64,000 nucleotides of DNA from Spiroplasma helicoides (GCF_001715535.1 NZ_CP017015.1:124001-188000), one strand, 5' to 3'; numbered from the stretch's first letter, positions 34,455 to 45,726 are shown. Notes: generated by a model from the sequence alone, not told the origin. Program-made: numbers and translations.

Positions 34455-35516
34455 ATGAAAATTGATAAAAATATACTTGAGATTCGTAACTTAACTAAAA
34501 GTTATGATGGAAAAGTTGTTTTAAAAGGTGTTAGTTTTAACGTGCACGAAGGAGAATTTATTACTTTATTAGGACCTTCAGGTTGTGGTAAAACAACAAC
34601 TTTAAACATAATTGGAGGACGTGAAAAACAAGACTTAGGTACTTTATTATTTGAAGATAGAGACTTAACTCCTGTTCCAAGTAACAAGAGACCGATTAAT
34701 ACAATTTTTCAAAACTATGCATTATTTCCGCATTATGATGTTTATGATAATATTGCATATGGTCTTCGTATCAAAAAAATGAAAGAAGACTTAATTGAAC
34801 AAGAAGTTATGAAATACATCAAAAAGTTTTCATTAGAAGGACATGAAACTAAAAGAATCCATGAGTTAAGTGGTGGACAAAAACAGCGTGTTGCTATAGC
34901 TAGAGCACTTATTTTGAAACCCAAAATTCTACTTTTAGATGAACCAATGTCAGCTCTTGATGTAAAACTAAGAAAAAACATGCAAGATGAATTGAAAGCT
35001 TTACAAGAAGAGATTGGAATTACTTTTATTTTAGTAACTCATGATCAAGAAGAAGCTTTAACATTGAGTGACAGAATTGTTGTTATGAACGATGGAAATA
35101 TACAACAAATTGGGACACCAGAAGCAATTTATAATGAGCCTGAAAATAGATGAGTTGCCAACTTTGTTGGAACATCAAATATAATTGAGGATGCAGTAAT
35201 GATTAAAGATCAAAAAGTAAAATTTGATGGTTTAGAATTTGACTGTGTTGATAAAGGTTATGGAGAAAATGAATCTAACATTGATGTTGTCATAAGACCT
35301 GAGGATATCAAAATTTTAGAACCTGGAAAAGGCTATTTTGATGGAATAGTTGATGACATAATCTTTAAAGGTGTTCACTATGAAATAACAGTAAAATGTG
35401 ATAATAATAGAATTTACAAAGTTCATACTACAGAGTATCATGATTTTGATAAAAAAGTTTCAATCAAATGAGGACCTAACGACATCCATGTAATGTGAAA
35501 AGAAATTGATGAATAA
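34455..35516 (+). CDS. potA: Spermidine/putrescine ABC importer ATPase
   Basis: This is the ATP-binding subunit of the PotABCD polyamine importer. The 353 residues have Walker A GPSGCGKT (40-47), Q-loop [12 protein letters not shown], signature LSGGQKQR (from about 138), Walker B ILLLDEP, and H-switch VTHDQEE. A C-terminal TOBE-like regulatory domain (about 240-353) includes [21 protein letters not shown] is 9 nt before the ATG. The end overlaps potB by 8 nt. Mollicutes that cannot make polyamines depend on such uptake. Confidence 0.95.
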
Positions 35517-36525
35517 TTCAGAAAACAAAGATTTAATAATTCAAGATGAAAATCTAGTTGAAGATATCATTGAAAACAAAGACAACGTGGATGTAGAGAC
35601 AGAACTTGAAGAGATTGAAAATATTGAAGCTATAGGTGAGTCAGAATTTGTTTATCAAAAACCACCTTTAAAAGAAAGAATAGCAAACTTCAAAGTTGTT
35701 AAAGCTTTGAAGGGAAAAATATGACCTATATTATTACCATTTTTTATAGTGATGATATTTTTAGTTGTGCTTCCGTTATTGGGTATAATTATTTTTTCAA
35801 TAATTGATCCATCTGGTAATAGTATGAAATTTAAAGCTAACTTTGAAAATTTTGTAAAGTTTTTTAACTCACAAAATATTATGGCTGTATTGGGTCTTTC
35901 GTTATTGTATGCATTTGTTGCAAGTTTAATATGTGTTGTATTTGCATACCCAATAGCTTTTATAATGGCTCAGCTAAAAAATAAAATGCTTGCAAAAAAT
36001 ATTTGAGTATTGATTACACTACCAATTTGAATAAGCATGATTCTAAAAATTATTGGTTTAAATAGTTTATTGTCAGTGGTGGCCTCATCATTTTTAGGAA
36101 CACCAGGTGCAATAGTTCTAGGAATGGTATATATGTTTTTACCATTTGCAATTTCACCAATTTATAATGCAATTGAAAATCAAGATCCAAGCTATTACAT
36201 AGCAGCCCTTGATTTAAAAGCAAGTAAGTCAAAAGCATTTTGACACACAATTTTTAGACAATCACTTCCAGGAGTTTTTGCCGGCTTTACTTTGGTGATA
36301 ATTCAAGCTGCAACATCACTTCTAATCGTTAGATATATGGGTGATGGAAAAATAAGCTTAATAACATCAATTATTGAAAACTATTTCTTTAAAGGAACAG
36401 ATTTTGGTTTTGGTGCAACTATTGCTGTGGTACTGGCTATATTATTATTCTTTATTATGGGAATAATGAAATTAATATCAAACAAATTTGAAGTAAGGGG
36501 GTCTAGAAAATGAAAAAGTTCCTAA
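35509..36525 (+). CDS. potB: Spermidine/putrescine ABC importer permease PotB
   Basis: The 338-residue membrane subunit is preceded by an acidic ~70-residue cytoplasmic extension (residues 1-71) not seen in standard PotB. About six membrane segments follow from Trp72. The EAA-type loop (ALDLKASKSKAFW) that contacts PotA is present. The ATG 35509 overlaps the potA end. TGA 36511-36513 is Trp here: the frame runs four codons further to TAA 36523, so the overlap with potC (ATG 36510) is 16 nt. Confidence 0.93.
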
Positions 36526-39500
36526 AATCTAGTTACTTTGCATTAATACTTTTATTCATTTACATTCCAATTGCTGTAATGATAATGTTTTCGTTTAACT
36601 CAGGCAATACAGTAAGTAAATGAGAATCATTTAGTCTAGATTGATATAAAACATTTCTAGAAAACTCACCATTTATAAAATCAATAGTTGTATCATTGTT
36701 TGTCGCGATAGTATCAACATTGATATCTATTGTGATTGGAGTTCTTGCAGTTATTGGTTTAACAAGAATCAAAACAAAACCTGCAAAGAGCTGAGTTAGA
36801 ATAGCAAATATCCCACTTGTAAATGCTGATGTTATTACAGCGGTTGGATTAATGTTGTTCTTTGTATTTGCTGGAATTAAGTTTGGAATTTTCTCACTTA
36901 TAGCAGCACACGTTTCATTTAACGTACCATATGTAATAATCACTGTTTTACCATTTATGGCAAGAATAGATAAAAACTATTTAGACGCTTCAAGAGACTT
37001 GGGTGCAACAAATACAAAAACAATATGAAAAATAGTTCTACCCATTTTGACTCCAGCAATTATTACAGCTGCTGCAATTTGTTTTGCTATGAGTTTTGAT
37101 GACTTTATTATTTCTTACTTTACTGGAGGAGAACAAACTAACGTTTCATCATTCATTTATACAGCAAAAAGAATGCAACCTTACATTAATGTTTTTGGGG
37201 TTTTAGTTGTTGTAGCAATCGTAATAATTGTATTAATTTGAAATACAATTCAAATAATTGACCAAAAAACTAAACAAACTAAGGAGTTAATTAAAAAAGG
37301 TGATTACAAAATCAAACAAATTAATCACCTAAAAAATAGAATTGCATATTGAAATAAATGTATCGAAAAACAAAATGTACTAAGATTTAGTTGAAATTTT
37401 GTGGAATGATTCAAACTTAAAATTTATGGTTTACAATTAAAAGCATTAAATAGTAAAAACTTAAATGCAAAAATTAGTAAACTAGAATGAAAAATTGCAC
37501 GTTTAAATGACGAAATAAAATCTGAGACTAGATACAAAACAATTGTTACCAAGTTGAAAGAAAAGAAAAAACAAATTGAGCAAAAAATTGCTAAATTAGG
37601 TAATAACAAAAAAGTTTATAAATTAGAGGCAATTAGCATCAAATTAGAACACAAAATTACAAAATATCAAAAAGAAATCGATTGAATTAAAGAAAGAGAT
37701 GAGTTGGACAAACAAAAAGCTCTTGAAATCGGAGAAGAAATTGCTGAGTTAAAATCAGATCTTGCAAAACTTTCAAAAGACAATAAAGATGTAGAATGAT
37801 ATAATAACAAAATTGCAAATCTTACTAAAAAACAAAAAGAGTTAAACGAAGGGGTTAATAAAGCAAAACTTCGTGAGGCTATTGCAAAACTTGCAAATAT
37901 GAATAGTTCAATTATTTCAAACATTGATAAAAAACACGAACAATGATTAAATCAAAAACATAAAGTGTTTAGAAAAATCGCTTTTGCAGCAAACATTGAT
38001 AAACAAATTGCAGCATTAGATAAAAACGCTGCAAATTATCAATCAGAATTAGATAGATTAAATGCATTAAGAAGCGAAAAAAATAGTATGATTGAACAAT
38101 CATACTATGCAAAAATATCAAAAGCAGAAGATAAATTAAACAAACTAAATGGAGAGATAAGCACTAAAAAAGCAAAATACTTTCCAGACATTACAGCTGA
38201 AGGATATGTTGCAAAAAGAAAACCATGAATTCAAAAAAGTTGAAAAAGACTTACAATGGGTATTTTATTAGTAGGTTCTTTTGGAGCACTAACTACAGCA
38301 TATATAAAAAATAACATTTATGATTTAGTTATCGGTAACTGAGGTAGCTACATTGACCCAACTTTAATAACTGATTTTGAAAAAGAAAATGGCGTTAAAA
38401 TAAACTATCAACAATATGATTCAAATGAAAGTTTATACAACAAAAGTTATACCTTTAGCTATGATATTATGGTTCCAAGTGATTACATGGTAAAAAAATT
38501 AGCACAAGAAAATAAATTAGCAAAAATAGATTGATGTAAAGTCACATCTTTACAAACACCTAACTATCCAGGACATGGACAAGCTTGTGAAAATAAAGAT
38601 AATAACCCTGATTTTGAACCAACTGAAACTTATGACAAAATTAATGACACTCTTGTAAATATTTTAAATAAAACACAGTTAGATCAAACTAGTGAAGTTA
38701 TTTTAAATTATGGAATTCCTTGATTATGAGGGGATGTTAGAATGGTGTTTAACATGAATAATCCAGATATGGTTGATTTGTTAGAATCAAAAGGAATATA
38801 TAACAAAGAAACTAAAGAAACAGATTCAAGTAAATTATCATGAAACATTTTATGAGAAGCTGCAGATAAAGGATTTAGATTAACTCTAAATGAAGATCCT
38901 AAAAATGAGTTTATGTTTGCTTTTGAAAAACTATTTGGACAAGTTCAAGCTATTAAACCATCAGAATCAAACCATAACCTTTCAAAACAACAGCAAATTG
39001 ATATAGCAGAGCAAGAAGTAAAAAGTTTATTGGCACACAGAAACGTTGGTTTATATGGTGATCAATTAACTGATAAAGTACATAGCGGTGATTTTGATAT
39101 TGCAGTAATGTATAATGGTGATGCTATTTATGCTCATTCAGGAGATTATGAAAGCGAAGGAGAAGAAGGAGAAGGCGAAAACTCAGATAATCCTTCAGGA
39201 AATGATGAAAACTCTGAAGCTGAAGAATCAGCAAATGAAATGAGAGTAACAAACAAAATTGAAGGTGGGGACCCAGATCTAGAATCAATTACAATGGTTC
39301 CAGGAGCACCAGCAGAATATGAAGGTTTTGAATCAATTAATCAAAAAACAAATATTTGAAGTGATAATTTAGTAATAAGTGCTGACAATAGAAACTTAGA
39401 TTTAACATACAAGTTTATCAACTTCATTTACACAAGAGATTCTCAAGAAAAAATAGCTGAAGAAACTGGAGCAACTGTTCCATTGAATTATATTGTAGAA

Positions 39501-39632
39501 AATGCACCATATGAAGGTGTTTTAGCCGACTGATATAAACCAACTGATGATGGAGATCCATTTGATTTAGATACAACATGAGATAATTACCTTGTGGATA
39601 AATTTAATAACATAATAGCAACCAAAAACTAG
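36510..39632 (+). CDS. potCD: PotC permease fused to a PotD substrate-binding protein
   Basis: One 1040-residue chain carries both functions. Residues 1-255 are the PotC permease, with six membrane segments and the EAA loop (ASRDLGATNTKTIWKI). Residues about 256-575 form a long charged coiled coil, predicted cytoplasmic. A single membrane helix at about 583-600 (MGILLVGSFGALTTAY) then leads out of the cell to a PotD-like binding domain (about 605-1040). An acidic Gly/Glu/Asn-rich insert sits at about 880-915. No frameshift is present; the frame crosses about 20 TGA codons. A terminator overlaps the TAG stop. Confidence 0.93.
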
Positions 39633-39648
39633 TTAACCTAGTTTTTTT
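39625..39648 (+). terminator. Terminator of the pot operon
   Basis: Stem AAAACTAG/CTAGTTTT with loop TTAAC, overlapping the stop codon. Confidence 0.85.
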
Positions 39649-39675
39649 ATTTTTTCTATTATTGCTTTTTTTTGA

Positions 39676-39681
39676 TATAAT
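39676..39681 (+). promoter_or_regulatory. -10 element before tRNA-Cys
   Basis: TATAAT lies 12 nt before the tRNA-Cys 5' end. Confidence 0.45.
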
Positions 39682-39693
39682 ACTATTTGTAAT

Positions 39694-39768
39694 GGTACCA
39701 TAGCCAAGAGGCTAAGGCATGGGACTGCAACTCCCTGATCGTCGGTTCGACTCCGACTGGTACCTCCA
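39694..39768 (+). tRNA. tRNA-Cys (GCA)
   Basis: Acceptor GGTACCA/TGGTACC, anticodon loop CTGCAAC, T-loop GTTCGAC, discriminator T (usual for Cys), encoded CCA. Confidence 0.95.
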
Positions 39769-39782
39769 AATTAGACTCATAT

Positions 39783-39801
39783 AAGGCATATAGCCTTTTT
39801 T
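39783..39801 (+). terminator. Terminator after tRNA-Cys
   Basis: AAGGC/GCCTT stem with loop ATATA and T run. Confidence 0.75.
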
Positions 39802-39830
39802 TTATGTTAAAATGTATTTTGGGTGGTTTA

Positions 39831-40403
39831 ATGACTAGAGAAGAGTTTATAGAATATACAAGAAGCAATTATGATATTATTGACATGAAAAATGAAGAAG
39901 TAGCTTATTGGATGAATAAATTGGCTTGTGAGGCTCATGAGATACTTAATAAAATAAACAATTTAAAAGTTTTAGATACTAATAAAGTAGTTGAATTATT
40001 TTCTGAGCTTACAAGTTCAAAGATTGATAACTCATTTAGATGCTTTCTTCCGTTTTACACAGATTTTGGAAAAAATATAAAGATAGGTAAAAATGTTTTC
40101 ATTAATAAAAACTGCAATTTTCAAGATCGAGGTGGCATATGTATAGGAGATAATGTACTTATTGGAATGAATGTTAATATAGCTACTTTGAACCACGGTT
40201 TGGAAAAAGACAAAAGAAACTTCATTTATCCCAAAAAAGTTATTATTGAAAACAATGCTTGAATTGGTTCGGGAGTAACAATTGTACCTGGAGTTACTGT
40301 TGGTGAAAATACAATAATTGCTGCAGGTGCAGTTTTAACAAAAGATGCTGATTCTAATTCAATATATGCAGGAGTTCCTGCAAAAAAAATTAAAAGTTTA
40401 TAA
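39831..40403 (+). CDS. Maltose/galactoside-type O-acetyltransferase, left-handed beta-helix
   Basis: This 190-residue protein is an acetyl-CoA-dependent sugar O-acetyltransferase of the LacA/Maa family. The N-terminal helical cap (about 1-65) is followed by hexapeptide repeats (IGKNVFINKNCNF, IGDNVLIGMNVNIATLNH, then VTIVPGVTVGEN). The catalytic His is in NIATLNHG. The ending GVPAKKIK is typical. The start ATG 39831 has GGGTGG upstream; an earlier in-frame ATG at 39804 lies in the tRNA terminator T run and lacks an SD. The acceptor sugar is unknown. Confidence 0.9.
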
Positions 40404-40460
40404 AAAAACTAACATTTTTTAAATTTATTGTTATAATAATAAATGTCAAATTTAAATTAA

Positions 40461-40491
40461 TTGACACAAAAACACAAAAGTATATTATAAT
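40461..40491 (+). promoter_or_regulatory. Promoter of the second tRNA array
   Basis: TTGACA (40461-40466), 19 nt spacer, TATAAT (40486-40491), about 20 nt before tRNA-Arg. Confidence 0.55.
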
Positions 40492-40510
40492 TATTTTGTT
40501 TGCTTAATAT

Positions 40511-40587
40511 GCGCCTTTAGATCAATTGGATAGATCGTTTGACTACGGATCAAAAGGTTAGGGGTTCGAGTCCCTTAAGGCGCGCCA
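40511..40587 (+). tRNA. tRNA-Arg (ACG)
   Basis: Acceptor GCGCCTT/AAGGCGC, anticodon stem TTTGA/TCAAA with loop CTACGGA, discriminator G, encoded CCA. The A34 is normally edited to inosine by TadA. Confidence 0.95.
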
Positions 40588-40643
40588 TTATAGAAAATTG
40601 AATATTATAATATACATAGATTTGTAATATTCATTATGTATAT

Positions 40644-40720
40644 CGGGAAGTGGCTCAGCTTGGTAGAGCATTCGGTTTGGGACCGAAGGGTCGCAGGTTC
40701 GAATCCTGTCTTCCCGACCA
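40644..40720 (+). tRNA. tRNA-Pro (TGG)
   Basis: Acceptor CGGGAAG/CTTCCCG, anticodon stem TTCGG/CCGAA with loop TTTGGGA, encoded CCA. Confidence 0.96.
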
Positions 40721-40749
40721 TTTATAAAATTTTATATTTTATCATATAT

Positions 40750-40825
40750 GGGCCCGTAGCTCAGCTGGGAGAGCACCTGCCTTGCACGCAGGGGGTCGAC
40801 GGTTCGATCCCGTTCGGGTCCACCA
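40750..40825 (+). tRNA. tRNA-Ala (TGC)
   Basis: Anticodon stem CCTGC/GCAGG with loop CTTGCAC, acceptor GGGCCCG/CGGGTCC, encoded CCA. Confidence 0.96.
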
Positions 40826-40830
40826 TATAT

Positions 40831-40907
40831 GGCGGGGTAGCTCAGCTGGTTAGAGCGCTCGGCTCATACCCGGGAGGTCAAGAGTTCAAGTCTCTTCCCC
40901 GCTACCA
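40831..40907 (+). tRNA. tRNA-Met (CAT), elongator
   Basis: Acceptor GGCGGGG/CCCCGCT (terminal G-U), anticodon loop CTCATAC, encoded CCA. It lacks the C1-A72 mismatch of the initiator. Assigned as elongator by comparison with the other two CAT tRNAs nearby. Confidence 0.85.
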
Positions 40908-40922
40908 TATATTAATTTTACT

Positions 40923-40999
40923 GGACCTTTAGCTCAGTTGGTTAGAGCATCCGGCTCATAACCGGATGGTCATTGGTTCGAGTCCAATAAGGTCCACCA
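40923..40999 (+). tRNA. tRNA-Ile2 (CAT, lysidine type)
   Basis: Acceptor GGACCTT/AAGGTCC, anticodon stem CCGG/CCGG with loop CTCATAA, encoded CCA. Its C34 would be modified to lysidine to read ATA. The Ile2 assignment rests on sequence resemblance to known Ile2 tRNAs. Confidence 0.75.
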
Positions 41000-41054
41000 T
41001 AATTTGACTCCAATTAATGCGCGAATTATGAGGGACATAATTACGAAAAATTAC

Positions 41055-41147
41055 GGAAGATTACCCAAGTCCGGCTGAAGGGATCGGTCTTGAAAACCGA
41101 GAGTCGGGGAAACCCGAGCGGGGGTTCGAATCCCTCATCTTCCGCCA
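41055..41147 (+). tRNA. tRNA-Ser (TGA)
   Basis: A class II tRNA with a long variable arm (GTCGGGGAAACCCGAGC), acceptor GGAAGAT/ATCTTCC, anticodon loop CTTGAAA, discriminator G, encoded CCA. Confidence 0.95.
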
Positions 41148-41152
41148 TTTAT

Positions 41153-41228
<76 letters not shown>

Positions 41229-41232
41229 TTAT

Positions 41233-41309
41233 GGCCCCATAGCGAAGTTGGTTATCGCGCCTCCCTGTCACGGAGGAGATCACGGGTTCGAGTCCCGTTG
41301 GGGTCGCCA
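41233..41309 (+). tRNA. tRNA-Asp (GTC)
   Basis: Acceptor GGCCCCA/TGGGGTC, anticodon stem CCTCC/GGAGG with loop CTGTCAC, discriminator G, encoded CCA. Confidence 0.96.
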
Positions 41310-41317
41310 TTATTTAC

Positions 41318-41393
41318 GGTTTTGTAGCTCAGTTGGTAGAGCAGTTGACTGAAGCTCAACGTGTCGGCGGTTCAATTCCGTCCAAAACCACCA
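41318..41393 (+). tRNA. tRNA-Phe (GAA)
   Basis: Acceptor GGTTTTG/CAAAACC, anticodon stem GTTGA/TCAAC with loop CTGAAGC, encoded CCA. Confidence 0.96.
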
Positions 41394-41409
41394 TTCCATG
41401 AAAACTGCA

Positions 41410-41430
41410 AATACCCAAGGGTATTTTTTT
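41410..41430 (+). terminator. Terminator of the second tRNA array
   Basis: Stem AATACCC/GGGTATT with loop AA(G) and T run. Confidence 0.8.
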
Positions 41431-41448
41431 TATATAAAATTTTATTAA

Positions 41449-41475
41449 AAAAAATCTGCTTTGCAGATTTTTTAT
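41449..41475 (-). terminator. Terminator of the minus-strand ABC exporter
   Basis: Stem AAAATCTGC/GCAGATTTT with loop TTT, flanked by A and T runs, directly after the minus-strand stop. Confidence 0.8.
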
Positions 41476-43484
41476 TTTTCACTAAGATTAGATTTATATA
41501 ATTCTTTAAATAAGCCATCAACTTTTATCAACTCTTCATATGTTCCTGATTGAACAATCCCTTCACCTTGTTCAAAAACGAATATTTTATCAAAGTTTTT
41601 TATTGTTCTTAATCTATGAGCAATTGAAACAGTTGTCCTTCCAAACATTAATTTTTCAAGTTCCTCTTGAATTTCTTTTTCAACTATATTATCCAAAGCA
41701 CTTGTTGCTTCATCCAAAACTAATACTTCAGGATTTTTTAAAATAAGTCTAGCAATAACCAAACGTTGTTTTTGACCACCTGACAATTGCGCTCCTCTTT
41801 CAAATAACATAGTATCGTATTGATTAGGTCAACTCATTATCAAATCATGTAACTTAGCTTTTTTTGCAGCTTCTTGTACTTCTTCAATACTTCTTTCACC
41901 AAGACTATAACAAATGTTTTCATAGATAGTACCACTTAAAATTTGTGGTTCTTGATCTACATAACCCACTTTATCTAATCATGATTTTAAATTTAAAGAT
42001 TTTAAATCTGTTTTATCATTTATAAGAATTTCTCCTACACTTGGGTCATAAAATCTCAATAATAATTTAGCAATTGTTGATTTACCACATCCTGTAGGAC
42101 CAACAAAAGCATACTTTTTACCTTTTTCAAGATTTATCTCTAAGTTGTTCAAAATAATTTTGTCATCACCTGGATAAGAGAATGTAACTTTATTAAATTT
42201 AATATTATTGACATTACCTTCAAATTTATTTAATTCATGTTTATTTATATAAATTTCTGATTTCAAAATTTTTGAGATATTTATCGCTGCTGCAATTGAT
42301 TCTGGTCCTTCAGCAATTACTTGTCTTAATTGTAGAATAGGAACAGCCATTACAATAACTCCGCTTGTAAATGATGTCATAATACTTACAAGTTTATTTG
42401 TATTGTCATGGTAAAGTATTACACCAAATATAATTGATGCTATTGAGAATGTACCAACACCACCCACAAGAAGGGCTGCTGGAAGTTCTGAGAAAAAGAA
42501 CTTAATTTTGTTTTTTAAATCTACAACTTTTGCTCCTTTTTCAAAACTTTCTTTCTCTTCATCAAAGTTACCTGTAGCTTTTATAAGTCTAACGCTGTAT
42601 ATTTTTTCATTTACTTGGTTGTCAAATTTTTGATTTAATATATCTATTTTTTTTGTAGCCTTAGTAGTTATTATTATAAAAACTCCTATAACAGCTAAAC
42701 AGCCAACTAGAAGACCAAAAACTCACATTGATAATTTTCAATCCACAAAGAACATCATTACCGATGAAAGCACAAATGTTGACATAGATAAACTATAAAC
42801 TATTGGCGCTTCTTTAATGTGTTTAGCAAGTATATTTGATTCTTTTACTAAAGTACCAACTATTTCACCAGTTTTATTTTCTCTAAAATAATGTAAATCT
42901 TGATCTATTAGTTTGTTAATAAGATTTTTTTTGATTAATGTCTCATAACTTTGAGAAATATAACCTCCTATTATAAAAACTGCATAGGATAAAATTATTA
43001 CAAGTACAATATTTAAAACTATTATGTATACTAAATCAAAAAGTCCAAAACTATGTCCTCATACATTTACTGTTAAACTATATACTCCATTATGCATTTG
43101 ATATTCTACATTGCTATACATAAATCTGTGTATAAACTCTTGCATAAACTCAGGTTTATTTAATTCTGCACCAACATACTGTCATTGCTCACTAAACTGT
43201 TTCCAAAATATATCATTTGGGTGAGCTGCTGAATATTGGTTTAAGAAATCTTGCAAATCATCAGTATTTGCAAGAGTGTCAACAGTTCCTTTTGTTATTA
43301 ATAATTGAGTAATGAACTCAATAACTTTTATATTTAAAATTAAGCATAATGCCATTAGAAATGTACCAAAAAACAATAAAAAGCTCATTATTGGTCTATT
43401 TTTTATAGCATTGCTTAGATGATAATTAAGATCTCTCTTAATTTCTTTTTTCTCTCGTCGCGTTTTTTTTAGTTTAACATCCAT
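41472..43484 (-). CDS. ABC exporter, permease and ATPase in one chain (MsbA/MdlB type)
   Basis: The 670-residue half-transporter probably works as a dimer. A basic N-terminal segment ([15 protein letters not shown]) precedes six membrane helices, with an insert of about 55 hydrophilic residues between TM1 and TM2. The ATPase (about 400-670) has Walker A GPTGCGKS, signature LSGGQKQR, Walker [13 protein letters not shown] and H-switch SIAHRL. The start is ATG 43484 because GAGG lies 6 nt upstream; an ATG at 43496 would lack an SD. A minus-strand TATAAT sits at 43512-43517. Substrate unknown: lipids, peptides or drugs. Confidence 0.9.
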
Positions 43485-43668
43485 ACTATGCCTCATTTCT
43501 AGATAAATTTTATTATATATACCGATTCTTATCAACCAATTAATTATTTTATTTAAAAAATAAAATAATTATTGTAATAAAAATTTTTTTTCATATAAAA
43601 TAACTAAGTACACATTTTTTATTTAAACAAAATGTAAGTAACTATATTCAAAAATTCCAAAAATATAG

Positions 43669-43697
43669 TTGCAAAATAAAGACCGATGCCTTATAAT
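43669..43697 (+). promoter_or_regulatory. Promoter of tRNA-Ile
   Basis: TTGCAA (43669-43674), 17 nt spacer, TATAAT (43692-43697), 12 nt before the tRNA. Confidence 0.6.
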
Positions 43698-43708
43698 CTT
43701 ATTGTTTT

Positions 43709-43785
<77 letters not shown>

Positions 43786-43798
43786 TTTTTTTGAAAAG

Positions 43799-43827
43799 CA
43801 AGGCACTTTTATTTAAGTGCCTTTTTA
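43799..43827 (+). terminator. Terminator after tRNA-Ile
   Basis: Stem AAGGCACTT/AAGTGCCTT with a 6-nt loop and T run. The MATE gene starts just downstream. Confidence 0.85.
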
Positions 43828-43855
43828 TTATAATTTTTTGAAAGGAGTAATCAAA

Positions 43856-45667
43856 ATGACTGAAGTTAAAAAACCTGATAGCCAAGAGTTTGAAACAACA
43901 AATATCAAAAAAGGTAATAAAGTTAAAAAGCGTTTTTTTGCAACAGGTCAATGATATAAGATTGCTCTTACTTTAATTTTGTGATCAGTATTACAAGAAG
44001 TCATTATGGCTTCAACTGATTTAGTTGATAATATTTTTGTTAATAATTTATACCCACACCAAATTGATGGATATAAAGAACTTAATGATTACATTTTAGG
44101 TAGTGGTTGAGTTGAATCAATCACTTCTGACAAGTTAGAAGGACTAGGACTTCATGAACTATTTGGTTATGCAGGCTCTGGTATTATATATTCTCCCGGA
44201 CAAATAGGTGTAAATGCTGTTAGTTCAAGTAACCAAATGTATGTGATTATGTTCGCTATGGCATCTGGATTTTGTTATGGTTCAGGAATTTTTTCAGCTC
44301 AATATTTTGGAGCAGGAGAATATCAAAAGCTGAAACAAATCACAGCCTTAAAAATGTATTTGACATTTGCTATAACAGCAGTTTTTGCAATTTTTGGAAT
44401 AAAAGGAATTTGCCATAATTTTATTGAATTTACAACTCATCCAAATTATCAACTGGCATCTCAAACACCAAACTATAAACTGGACAGCGCATCTTCAAAA
44501 GAACAAGTTCAAGAAGTTTACAACTACATTCAAAATAAAGTTGCAGTTTTAGCAACAGAGCAAGGGGAAAAATATTATAGAATTGTTTCTATAACTTATC
44601 CTTTACTAACAATCAATCAAGTATCAGTAACAGCCCTTAGAGAAACAAGAAGACCATTTTACTCATTTTTCATGGCTTCTATAGCATTGGTTGCAAACTG
44701 TACAACTAATCTTTTCTTAACAGCACCAACTTTTATACCTGGATTTACAGGTTTTGGTATACAAGGAGTAGGTTATGGAACAATGTTCTCTCGTTGTTTA
44801 CAAACAGTTTTTATTGTTGGGTTACTTTGCATTAAAAAATTTGAATTCATACCTTCATTCAAACACTTTAGAATAAAGAAAAAACTTTTAAAAATGGCAT
44901 TGAAAAAAAGTTTACCAATACTTTTAAATGAAACTTTATTTGCTTTCGGTCAAGTTCTTCAAGTTAAAATGAGAGCTATGTATTCAGTTGACTCTTTGTC
45001 CGCGAACGCTATGTTCGAGACGATGCTTATGGCATTCTTCTCTCCAATGTATCATGGACTAAATGCCGGAATATCCACCTTAGTTGGCAATGAGCTTGGA
45101 GCTAAAAATTTTGAAAAGGCAGAATACAATGGTAAGCATTTGATGAGACTTAGTTTTATGATAGCTTGTTGTTTTGTGATAATTTTTTCTGGATTATCCT
45201 TTGTTGTGCCAAAAGCAATTTTTCCAAATACAACCCCAGAAGGTAAAAAAATTGGGGAATGAATGGTGTTTATTTATACAATGACATATCCAGTTATACT
45301 AATGAACTCTTGTGTTTACTCTATACTAAGGGCAGGGGGAAATGTTACTGGAGCATTCTTGATGGATTCAGCATTCAACTGGACATTCCAACTACCAACT
45401 TTAGCAGTCTTAATTTATGAAAATACATTTATAAATCCCAATGGATTTGTAAATTTGGAAATAATCTATGTACATTTAATTGTATGTATGTTTGAGGTTG
45501 TTAAATTGATACCAGCTTTAACATTTTACTTTAGAAAAAAATGACTTAGAAGTATTATTGACGAGTCAGAGTTCAAACATAAAGACATACCAAATGAAAA
45601 GTTAAAATTAAAAGAGAAAAAGAAAAAACAAGAAGAAAAATCAACTGAGGAAAAAGTAGTTAAATAA
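43856..45667 (+). CDS. MATE-family efflux transporter
   Basis: The 603-residue protein has about 12 membrane helices. The loop GSGIFSAQYFGAGEYQKLKQ and the second-half segment ISTLVGNELGAKNFEKAE are the two repeats typical of MATE transporters. An unusually long hydrophilic loop lies between the first helices (about 60-115), and a basic C-terminal tail ends the protein. Family members export cationic drugs or metabolites by Na+ or H+ antiport. AAAGGAG precedes the ATG. The terminator stem begins within the last codons. Confidence 0.88.
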
Positions 45668-45680
45668 ACTACTTTTTTTT
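45651..45680 (+). terminator. Terminator after the MATE gene
   Basis: Stem AAAAAGTAGTT/AACTACTTTTT overlapping the stop codon, with T run. Confidence 0.85.
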
Positions 45681-45693
45681 ATAGTACATAGTG

Positions 45694-45699
45694 TATAAT
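45694..45699 (+). promoter_or_regulatory. -10 element of the mgtA unit
   Basis: TATAAT lies 13 nt before the AAAGAGGTGG that serves the small ORF at 45727. Confidence 0.4.
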
Positions 45700-45726
45700 T
45701 AGATAGGTTTAGAAAGAGGTGGTAAT

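Noticed and set aside
39804-39830. Upstream ATG for the acetyltransferase
   Set aside because: It lies in the T run of the tRNA-Cys terminator and has no SD.
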